The translations under genes and the position numbers were made by a program. This document shows positions 9,237-16,895 of a stretch of 64,000 nt of DNA, one piece after another. The notes beneath the pieces are model-generated. The model made no database searches. It was not told the DNA's origin and was given only the letters and a program-made list of their open reading frames with translations. The first letter of the stretch is position 1. Every line of letters starts with the position of its first letter. The stretch is taken from the NCBI RefSeq assembly GCF_025452235.1, contig NZ_CP104965.1, forward strand, positions 806,001-870,000, given 5' to 3'. This DNA comes from Devosia neptuniae (GTDB lineage Bacteria > Pseudomonadota > Alphaproteobacteria > Rhizobiales > Devosiaceae).

Positions 9237-9462
9237 TCTTGCGACTATTACGCAGCGGGCAAATCGCATTATAGTTGCCTCATCGAAACGATCAGGCCGC
9301 CTGTATCAAGGCAGGTGCTGACATTGTTGTTTGCCGAGAGGAGGGTCCGGCGACGCGTCAGGCCGCAAGCTTGCCGACCGCTATTTCTGATCAGCCGATT
9401 TTTTGCCAACAGGCCAGCCATTGCACTGACGAGCCGGCCCATAAACCAGACGGTGTCCAGCC

Positions 9463-10668
9463 ATGACCGCTCCCGCCGCCAAGCCCGAATGGGCACAGAG
9501 CAAACACGACAAAGCCAATGCAGCGCGGATCGCGGCCGGTGAGAAACCGCGCCGCCGCCGCTGGCCATGGATCCTGCTGGCGCTCGTGGTGCTGGCGATA
9601 GTCGCCTTCATCGCGTTCAACATGCTGCAGCCGCCGCCCGAAGCGCCGGTGGAAACCGCTGCTGCCGAGACGGTGATGCAGGTCACCACATCCGAGGTCA
9701 CCAGTGTGGCGCCGCAGACCCTGGCGCAGCAGGTCAAGGTCACCGGCTCGCTGGGACCGCAGCGGCAGACGCAGGTGGCCTCACAGGTTTCGGCGCGCGC
9801 CGTGGCCGTGATGGCGCGGCCGGGCGATGCGGTTAACGAGGGCGATGTGCTGGTGCAGCTCGATACCGAAAGCCTGCGCATCCAGCTCGACCAGCAGACC
9901 AGCACGGCGGCGGCTACGCGGGCCCAACTGGTGCTGGCCGAAAGCCAACTCTTGCGGACCACCGATCTGATCGAGCGCGGCTTAACCGCTTCGTCGGGGC
10001 TGGAACAGGCGCAATCGAGCGTTGATGCCCTGCGCGCCAATCTTGCGGCGCTCGAGGGTCAGGTGGAAGCGGCGCGCATTGGCGTGCAGAACGCCACCAT
10101 CAAGGCACCGATGACCGGCATCGTTTCGGAACGCAGTGTCGAGCCGGGTCAGATGGTGGCGCAGGGCACGGCCGTTTTCACCATCGTCGATCTCACCACG
10201 ATCGAGCTGACGGCAGCAGCGCCGGTCAGTGCCGGGGCATTGGTCAAGCCCGGGCAGAGCGTCGCCGTATCGGTGGAAGGCATTGCCAATCGCACCTTCG
10301 AGGGCAAGGTGGAGCGGGTCAATCCGGTGGCTGCCGCCGGCACGCGGACAATCCCGGTCTATATCACGCTGGACAATGCCGACGGGGTGCTGCGCGGCGG
10401 CATGTTCGCAGTCGGCCAGATCACGGTAGTCGAACAGCCCGATGCGCTGGCGCTGCCCAGCGGGGCAGTGCGCGAGGATGCCGAGGGCTTTTATGTGCTC
10501 AAGGTGGAGGGGGACAGTGTTGTTCGCCAGGGCGTGGAAAAGGGCAGCGAGTGGAGCGCGGGACGACTGATCGAGATCACTTCGGGGATCAGCGCCGGCG
10601 ACATCATTGTCACGGCCGTGCTGACCCAGCTGGAGCCGGGCGATCGCATCGAGATGGTGGAGAACTGA
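9463..10668 (+). CDS. RND efflux periplasmic adaptor (HlyD/AcrA family)
   Basis: A 401-residue membrane-fusion protein. A basic N terminus precedes a single membrane anchor (about residues 33-52). The lipoyl/barrel part includes VMARPGDAVNEGDVLVQLD, a short coiled-coil hairpin lies around residues 130-205, and IKAPMTGIVSERSVEPGQMV marks the return of the lipoyl half. It bridges the inner-membrane pump encoded four bases downstream to an outer-membrane channel. No TolC-like gene is adjacent, so the pair presumably uses one encoded elsewhere. Confidence 0.9.
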   Translation: MTAPAAKPEWAQSKHDKANAARIAAGEKPRRRRWPWILLALVVLAIVAFIAFNMLQPPPEAPVETAAAETVMQVTTSEVTSVAPQTLAQQVKVTGSLGPQRQTQVASQVSARAVAVMARPGDAVNEGDVLVQLDTESLRIQLDQQTSTAAATRAQLVLAESQLLRTTDLIERGLTASSGLEQAQSSVDALRANLAALEGQVEAARIGVQNATIKAPMTGIVSERSVEPGQMVAQGTAVFTIVDLTTIELTAAAPVSAGALVKPGQSVAVSVEGIANRTFEGKVERVNPVAAAGTRTIPVYITLDNADGVLRGGMFAVGQITVVEQPDALALPSGAVREDAEGFYVLKVEGDSVVRQGVEKGSEWSAGRLIEITSGISAGDIIVTAVLTQLEPGDRIEMVEN

Positions 10669-10671
10669 TCC

Positions 10672-13600
10672 ATGTTCCTCACCCGTATCAGCGTCAATCA
10701 CCCGGTCTTTGCCACCATGATCATGGTGGCCATGCTGGTGTTCGGCATCTACTCCTATCAGCGGCTGCCGATCGAGCAATTGCCCAATATCGACTTCCCC
10801 GTGGTCGCCGTGGTGGTCAGCTATCCCGGCGCCTCGCCGGAGGCGGTGGAAAACGACATCGTCAAGCCGATCGAAGAGGCGGTGAATACGATTGGCGGAC
10901 TGGATAATATCCAGTCCACTTCGCAGTCCGGCCAGGCCATGGTGCTCATCTTTTTTGATATGAGCGTCAATTCGCAGGCCGCGGCGCAGGATGTGCGCGA
11001 CCGGCTGGCGACTGTCGAGGCGGGTTTCCCCGACAATGCGGGCGATGCCCAGGTGTTGCGCTTCGATCCGGCCGAATTGCCGGTGATTTCGGTGGCGGTC
11101 AGCTCGCAAACGCTGTCGCCGCGCGACCTGACGGCGTTGACCGAGGATGTGATCGTCGCCCGGCTGTCCAATATTTCCGGGGTCGGCCGCGCCACCGTGG
11201 TGGGCGGAGTGCCGCGCCAGCTCAATGTGCTGGTCGATCCGGACAAGCTCAACGCGTTCAATGTGGGCGTGAGCCAAGTCATCCAGGCGCTGGATCAGGA
11301 AAACCAGAACCTGCCGGCGGGCTCGCTGACCCAGGGCAACCAGGTGCAGTCGATCCAGGTCGAGGGCCGGATCGAGCAGGCCAATGATTTCCTCGACATC
11401 ATCGTGGCGCGCCAGGGCGGCCAGGCGGTCTATCTGCGTGACGTGGCAACCATCGAGGATGGCCAGGCCGACATTACCAGCATGGCGCTGCTCAATGGCC
11501 AGCCGGCTCTGGCCATCGATGTGGTCAAGACGCAGGGCGCCAATACGGTCGGCGTGGCCGAGGATGTGCGCGCGGCGATCGCCCGCATGCAGGCCGATGA
11601 ATTGCCGGACGATGTGCGGCTCGAAATCGTGCGGGACAATGCCGTGCCGGTGGAAGATTCCTTCCATGCGGTGCAGAACATGCTGATCGAAGGCGCGGTG
11701 CTGGCCGTGTTCATCGTCTTCCTGTTCCTCAATTCGTGGCGCTCCACCGTCATCACGGGGCTGACGCTGCCGATCTCGATCATCGGGGCGATGATCGTGC
11801 TGTATTTCCTGGGCTTCACGCTCAACATGATGACGCTGATGGCGCTGTCGCTGGCGGTCGGCATTCTGATCGACGATGCCATCGTGGTGCGCGAGAACAT
11901 CATGCGGCACCTGCATATGGGCAAGTCGCACCGGCAGGCGGCGCTCGATGGCACCAATGAAATTGGCCTCGCCGTGCTGGCGACCACGCTGTCGATCGTC
12001 GCGGTGTTCCTGCCGGTCGCCTTTATGGAAGGGATTTTGGGGCGCTTCTTCCTGCAGTTCGGCGTCACCGTTTCGGTGGCCGTGCTGATCTCGCTGTTCG
12101 TCGCCTTCACACTCGATCCGATGATGAGCAGTGTCTGGTACGATCCGGCTGCCCATCCCGATGCCAAGCGTGGCCCTATCGGCCGGGCGGTGGCGCAGTT
12201 CGATCGCTTCTTCCAGTGGATCGGGGAAGGCTATCGGGGCGTGCTGCGCTGGTGCCTCAAATTCCGCAAGACGACGCTAGCCATTGCGGTCGCTTCGTTT
12301 ATCGGCACGTTCTTCCTGTTTCCGCTGGTGGGCGTCGAATTCGTGCCGGCGACGGATAATGGCGAATTCCAGGTCGATATCGAAACGCCGACGGGCTCGT
12401 CCATCGACTACACGGCCAGCAAGGTCCGCCAGATCGACGCGACGCTCAAGCGCTTCCCGGAAGTTGCGGGCACCTATGCCACGATCAATGCGGGCACGAC
12501 GACGGGCGACAACAAGGCGACCATTGTCGTGACCATGGTCGAAAAGGCCGAGCGCAGCCGCAGTCCGGTGCAGATGACCGAGCCGGTTCGTCTGGCGCTG
12601 CAGCAAATCCCCGGTGTGGAGACCAGTGTGGGTGCCGCAGGCGGGTTGGGCGGCGGGGTTTCGGCGCCCATTTCGATAATCATGTATGGCGACAATTTTA
12701 CCGTGCTCGACCAATTGGCGCGGCAATTGATGGCCAAGCTCGAGGCGATCGACGGGCTGATCGACGTCAAATCCAGCCTCGACGATGCCCAGCCGGTGCT
12801 GGGCGTGCGGATCGAACGGGACCGGGCCAGCGATCTTGGCGTCAACCTGCAACAGATCGGCGCGACGCTCGGGCCCATGCTGGGTGGGGAGGAAGTGACC
12901 GACTGGACCGCGCCCAATGGCGACAATTATACCGTGACCGTGCGGCTGCCCGAATGGGCGCGTGACGATGTCGAGACGCTGGGTTCGCTCCCCATCACCC
13001 AGAGCGGGGCCACCGGCTCCAATGCCATGGTGCGGCTCGACCAGGTGGCGCAGATCGTGCAATCGGAAGGGCCAGGGGAAATCCTGCGGCGGGACCTGTC
13101 GCGGCAGGTCAGCGTCACGGCCAACCTGTCCGGGGTGGAACTGGGCTCGGTGACGGCGGCGCTGCAGGCGGCGGTGGATAGTGTCGAAATGCCGGTGGGC
13201 TACCGCACCTCGATGGGCGGTGACGTGGAGGAACTGAACGAGACGGCGGGGGCCGCCGGATCGGCGCTGCTGCTGGCGGTGATCTTCATCTATCTGGTGC
13301 TGGCCAGCCAGTTCGGCAGCTTCCTGCAGCCCATTGCCATCATGGTGTCGTTGCCGCTGGCGTTGATCGGGGTGATGCTGGGGCTATTGGTGGGCGGCTC
13401 GACGCTCAACATGTTCTCGGCCATCGGCTTCATCATGCTGATGGGCCTCGTGGTCAAGAACGCCATCCTGCTGGTCGACAATGCCAACCAGCATGTGCGC
13501 GAAGGCTGGAACCTCTATGAGGCGCTGGTCGAGGCGGGGGCCACCCGTTTCCGGCCGATCATCATGACGACGCTGGCGATGATCTTCGGCATGCTGCCGC

Positions 13601-13803
13601 TGGCGCTGAGCCTGCATGAAGGCAGCGGGCAGAATGCGCCCATGGCACATGCGGTGATCGGGGGGCTGCTGAGCTCGACGGCGCTGACGCTGGTCGTGGT
13701 GCCGGTGATGCTGACCTATATCGACAGCTTCAGCCACTTTACCCGCCGGTTCCTGCCCAAGGCGCCGGATGATGCGGAAGCCAAGCACGCACCTGCGGAG
13801 TAA
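10672..13803 (+). CDS. RND efflux permease (HAE1/AcrB-like)
   Basis: This 1043-residue inner-membrane proton antiporter has the expected length. It starts FLTRISVNHPVFATM, carries the TM4 proton-relay motif AVGILIDDAIVVREN with paired aspartates, has two large periplasmic loops and closes with the repeated half including GLVVKNAILLVDNANQ. It exports small hydrophobic compounds with the adaptor encoded just upstream. No TetR or MarR regulator flanks the pair. Substrate range cannot be read from sequence. Confidence 0.93.
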   Translation: MFLTRISVNHPVFATMIMVAMLVFGIYSYQRLPIEQLPNIDFPVVAVVVSYPGASPEAVENDIVKPIEEAVNTIGGLDNIQSTSQSGQAMVLIFFDMSVNSQAAAQDVRDRLATVEAGFPDNAGDAQVLRFDPAELPVISVAVSSQTLSPRDLTALTEDVIVARLSNISGVGRATVVGGVPRQLNVLVDPDKLNAFNVGVSQVIQALDQENQNLPAGSLTQGNQVQSIQVEGRIEQANDFLDIIVARQGGQAVYLRDVATIEDGQADITSMALLNGQPALAIDVVKTQGANTVGVAEDVRAAIARMQADELPDDVRLEIVRDNAVPVEDSFHAVQNMLIEGAVLAVFIVFLFLNSWRSTVITGLTLPISIIGAMIVLYFLGFTLNMMTLMALSLAVGILIDDAIVVRENIMRHLHMGKSHRQAALDGTNEIGLAVLATTLSIVAVFLPVAFMEGILGRFFLQFGVTVSVAVLISLFVAFTLDPMMSSVWYDPAAHPDAKRGPIGRAVAQFDRFFQWIGEGYRGVLRWCLKFRKTTLAIAVASFIGTFFLFPLVGVEFVPATDNGEFQVDIETPTGSSIDYTASKVRQIDATLKRFPEVAGTYATINAGTTTGDNKATIVVTMVEKAERSRSPVQMTEPVRLALQQIPGVETSVGAAGGLGGGVSAPISIIMYGDNFTVLDQLARQLMAKLEAIDGLIDVKSSLDDAQPVLGVRIERDRASDLGVNLQQIGATLGPMLGGEEVTDWTAPNGDNYTVTVRLPEWARDDVETLGSLPITQSGATGSNAMVRLDQVAQIVQSEGPGEILRRDLSRQVSVTANLSGVELGSVTAALQAAVDSVEMPVGYRTSMGGDVEELNETAGAAGSALLLAVIFIYLVLASQFGSFLQPIAIMVSLPLALIGVMLGLLVGGSTLNMFSAIGFIMLMGLVVKNAILLVDNANQHVREGWNLYEALVEAGATRFRPIIMTTLAMIFGMLPLALSLHEGSGQNAPMAHAVIGGLLSSTALTLVVVPVMLTYIDSFSHFTRRFLPKAPDDAEAKHAPAE

Positions 13804-13806
13804 TGG

Positions 13807-14166
13807 CTAGCCGTCGTCGCGCCCGAAACGTGACGGCGGCACCGCGCCCGTCCCCTCCTCGCGGTCGCGATAGAGGGCGGCGCGGGCCAGGAGCATCAGC
13901 GTTACCGGGGTGGTGACCGAGACGAAAATGAAGATCAGCACTTCATGCACCGACAGGCGCTGGCCGGTGATGGTGAAATAGAGCACCGAGCCGAGCAGGA
14001 TGAACCCCGTGCCGAGACTGGTGCCCAAAGTGGGTGCGTGCACGCGTTCGTAAAAGCTGGAAAACCGCGCGAGGCCAATGGCGCCCACCAGGGTCAGGAA
14101 GGCGCCGGCCAATACGCAGATACCGACCAGAATGGCCAGCCAGAGCGGCAGATCGTCGGGGATCAT
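13807..14166 (-). CDS. mrpG: Mrp cation/proton antiporter subunit G
   Basis: A 119-residue protein with three membrane helices and the MrpG/PhaG signature ARFSSFYERVHAPTLGTSLG. The start is the ATG at 14166, overlapping the end of mrpF by four bases; longer readings upstream are in the shadow of mrpF. It is the last subunit of the Mrp operon and is followed four bases later by the convergent RND permease stop. Confidence 0.92.
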   Translation of the reverse strand: MIPDDLPLWLAILVGICVLAGAFLTLVGAIGLARFSSFYERVHAPTLGTSLGTGFILLGSVLYFTITGQRLSVHEVLIFIFVSVTTPVTLMLLARAALYRDREEGTGAVPPSRFGRDDG

Positions 14167-14444
14167 TCGATCACCTCGCCACGCATGAGGAATTTGGCCA
14201 GCGCCACGGTGCCGACAAAGCCGAGCAGGGAAATGATCAGCGCGACCTCGAAATAGACCGAGGTGCCATAGCGAATGCCGAAGACGACCAGCAGCAGCAT
14301 GGCGTTCACATAGAGCGCGTCGAGACTGACAATGCGGTCCTGGGCGCGGGGGCCCTTGATGACCCGGTAGATGGTGGCGACCATGGCCAGAGCCAGCATG
14401 ACCTGGGCCGTCGTCAATGTCCAAAACAGGATGGCAGCGCTCAT
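14163..14444 (-). CDS. mrpF: Mrp cation/proton antiporter subunit F
   Basis: A 93-residue, three-helix subunit with the family motif YRVIKGPRAQDRIVSLDAL and a C-terminal AKFLMRGEVIE. The ATG at 14444 overlaps the mrpE stop. Small Mrp subunits are required for assembly and activity of the whole antiporter. Confidence 0.92.
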   Translation of the reverse strand: MSAAILFWTLTTAQVMLALAMVATIYRVIKGPRAQDRIVSLDALYVNAMLLLVVFGIRYGTSVYFEVALIISLLGFVGTVALAKFLMRGEVIE

Positions 14445-14929
14445 TGGAAAATCTCCAGCAGCAGCGCCTCGTAGCGGTGCTTGATGGTGTCGATCCATTC
14501 CTGCTCGTCGATCAGGTCGAGCACATGCACCAAAACGGTGCTGCCGACCGGATCATATTCCAGCCAGGCGCTGCCGGGCGTTGCCGTGACGATGCAGGAC
14601 AGCACGGCGAGACCGCTTTTGTCCTTGAGCTCGAGCGGCAACAGCAGGAAACCGGATTTATGCTCGTCGCGCCGGCCGCGCAGGATGATCCCGGCAACCG
14701 CCAGATTGGACCGGGCGACATCGGCCAGCACCAGAACGATCAGCTTGACGATCTTGCCGGGGCGGCGGATTTTGGGGCGCTCAGGTTGCAATGCCGCCAT
14801 GGCGTGGGTGGCGCCGAAGGCTATGAGGCCGCCGAGCAGGATGTGGCCGAGGCCGAGCGATTGCTGCAGCAGCAGCCACATCAGCAGCAGGCCAACAAAG
14901 AGCAGCGGATAGGGCAGAACGCGTTTCAT
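14441..14929 (-). CDS. mrpE: Mrp cation/proton antiporter subunit E
   Basis: A 162-residue subunit with two N-terminal membrane segments and a cytoplasmic domain containing ATPGSAWLEYDP, the usual MrpE TPGT-like turn. Overlaps at both ends (with mrpD and mrpF) show tight coupling in the operon. The start at 14929 gives the normal family length. Confidence 0.92.
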   Translation of the reverse strand: MKRVLPYPLLFVGLLLMWLLLQQSLGLGHILLGGLIAFGATHAMAALQPERPKIRRPGKIVKLIVLVLADVARSNLAVAGIILRGRRDEHKSGFLLLPLELKDKSGLAVLSCIVTATPGSAWLEYDPVGSTVLVHVLDLIDEQEWIDTIKHRYEALLLEIFQ

Positions 14930-16560
14930 GGCTTGGCCCCTAGGTCGACCACGACTGGAGCGCCCAGCACATCGGCGATATAGCCGGCGGGGGCATGGAG
15001 GGCATTCGCGGCGGCTTCGAGATAGGTCATGATCGGGCCGGCCAGCACGACCATGACGACGCAGAGGCCGAGCAGGACAACGACCGGCAAAATTTCGATG
15101 ACGCGCACGGCGGCCGGGCCTTCCGCGACCGTAGCCCAGAAGGTGTTGATACCGGTGCGGGTGAGGGCGATCAGTGCGGCAAAGCCGGAGAAGATCAGGA
15201 GGCCCGCCAGCCACCAGGCCGAGGCGGAAATCTCGTTGACCGTCGCCAGTCCCTGCGGATTGAACATGGGCGAGATCATCGCGAATTTGGCAATGAAGCC
15301 CGAGAGCGGCGGCAGGCCCGAGAGGACCAGGGCGCAGACGGCAAAGCTGATGCCGAGCACGGCAAGTGCGCCGGGAATGACGACGCCGACCTCCTGCTCT
15401 TCGTCTTCCTCGTCATCGTCACCATAGGCTTCCATGGTGACGGCCAGAATATCGGCGCCTTCGACGCGGATGCGTTCGAGCAGCTCAACGAGGAGGAACA
15501 GCGCCGAGATCGCCAGGGTCGAGCTGACCAGATAGAACAACGCGCCGCTGACCACCCCGGCATTGCCGAAGCCGATGGCGGCGAGCAGCGTGCCGGAAGA
15601 CATCAGCACGAGATTGCCCGAGAGGCGCGCGGTGGACTGGGCGGCGAGGGCGCCGATGGCGCCATAGGCGATGGTGGCCATGCCGCCATAGAGCAGGAAA
15701 GCGTGTCCGAAGCCGGCCGAAACGCCGGCCTGATCCCCGAAGACCAGGAGGGACAGCCGTAGCACCGCATAGATGCCGACCTTGGTCATGATGGCAAACA
15801 GCGCCGCGACCGGAGCGCTGGCCGCGGCATAGGTATTGGGCAACCAGAAGCCGAGCGGCCACATGCCGGCCTTGACCAGGAAGGCAATGCCCAGAATGCC
15901 GGCACCGGCTTCGAGCAGGCCGCGATCGGCATCGGCCACGTGGGCCACGCGGGCGGCGATGTCGGCCATGTTGAGCGTGCCGGTGACGCCGTAAATCAAA
16001 GCCGCGCCGATCAGGAACAGCGAGGAGGCGGCCAGATTGATGGCGATATAGTGCAGGCCGGCGCGAACGCGGGCCGAACCCGAACCGTGCAAGGCGAGGC
16101 CATAGGAGGCGGCCAGCAGCACTTCGAAGAACACGAAGAGATTGAACAGATCGCCGGTGAGGAAGGCGCCGCACAGGCCCATGAGCAGGAATTGGAACAG
16201 AGTATGGAAGCTGGGGCCGACGGCATGCCAGCGGGCCAGCGAGAAGGCCAGAGCGCAAAGGCCCAGAATGGCGGTCAGCAATACCAACAGCGCCGAGAGC
16301 CGGTCGGCCACGAGCACGATGCCGAAGGGCACCGGCCAATTGCCCAGCGGATAGGTGGCGTTGCCGACCCCGCCCGCCTGCCCGGCTTCGGCGGCGTGAC
16401 GCACCAGCAGGATGGCGAGGATCAGCAGCAGCACAGTGGAGGCGAAGTTGATCGCGGCTTTGACCGGGCGCAGCCGGTCATCGATGAACAGCAGGATGGC
16501 CCCGGTCGCCAGCGGCAACAGGATGGGCAGGATGACGAGGTGGTCGAGCAGAAAATGCAT
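14926..16560 (-). CDS. mrpD: Mrp cation/proton antiporter subunit D
   Basis: A 544-residue polytopic protein of the proton-translocating family shared with NADH dehydrogenase subunits NuoL/M/N. It includes the core segment FNLFVFFEVLLAASYGL and a conserved lysine helix FLVKAGMWPLGFWLP. An acidic cytoplasmic insertion (DDDEEDEEQE) lies around residues 385-395. It forms the main proton/cation path with MrpA. Confidence 0.92.
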   Translation of the reverse strand: MHFLLDHLVILPILLPLATGAILLFIDDRLRPVKAAINFASTVLLLILAILLVRHAAEAGQAGGVGNATYPLGNWPVPFGIVLVADRLSALLVLLTAILGLCALAFSLARWHAVGPSFHTLFQFLLMGLCGAFLTGDLFNLFVFFEVLLAASYGLALHGSGSARVRAGLHYIAINLAASSLFLIGAALIYGVTGTLNMADIAARVAHVADADRGLLEAGAGILGIAFLVKAGMWPLGFWLPNTYAAASAPVAALFAIMTKVGIYAVLRLSLLVFGDQAGVSAGFGHAFLLYGGMATIAYGAIGALAAQSTARLSGNLVLMSSGTLLAAIGFGNAGVVSGALFYLVSSTLAISALFLLVELLERIRVEGADILAVTMEAYGDDDEEDEEQEVGVVIPGALAVLGISFAVCALVLSGLPPLSGFIAKFAMISPMFNPQGLATVNEISASAWWLAGLLIFSGFAALIALTRTGINTFWATVAEGPAAVRVIEILPVVVLLGLCVVMVVLAGPIMTYLEAAANALHAPAGYIADVLGAPVVVDLGAKP

Positions 16561-16895
16561 CAGCGTTCCCGCCCATCGACATGGTCGGTGCCGGTAAAGC
16601 CGCGCGCGGCCAAGAGCACGACGAGGAAGAGCGCCGTCATGGCAAAGCCGATGACGATGGCGGTGAGCACCAGGGCCTGGGGCACCGGGTCGGTGTAATT
16701 GGCAGGGTCGACCAACCCGCCCTCGACCACGGGCGCTGCATCAATACGGAGGCGGCCCATGCCGAAGATGAAGAGATTGACCGCATAGGAAATCAGCGAC
16801 AGTCCCACAATGACCTGGAAGGTCCGGGGGCGCAGCAGCAGCCACACCCCGCAAGTGGTGAGCACGCCGATGGCGATGGCCAGGATCAATTCCAT
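16560..16895 (-). CDS. mrpC: Mrp cation/proton antiporter subunit C
   Basis: A 111-residue three-helix protein related to NuoK, with the motif GLSLISYAVNLFIFGMGRL and the ending DPVPQALVLTAIVIGFAMTA seen across MrpC. It abuts mrpD with a one-base overlap and the mrpAB stop likewise, so the operon is fully coupled. Confidence 0.92.
   Translation of the reverse strand: MELILAIAIGVLTTCGVWLLLRPRTFQVIVGLSLISYAVNLFIFGMGRLRIDAAPVVEGGLVDPANYTDPVPQALVLTAIVIGFAMTALFLVVLLAARGFTGTDHVDGRER

Noticed and set aside
9982..12156. A 724-codon leftward frame over the RND genes
   Set aside because: It lies opposite the adaptor and permease genes, which have complete family motifs; the His/Arg/Gln-rich composition is typical of antisense shadow in GC-rich DNA.
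13807..14424. Longer version of mrpG starting at 14424
   Set aside because: The extra N terminus is Arg/His-rich shadow of mrpF; the ATG at 14166 gives the normal MrpG length.
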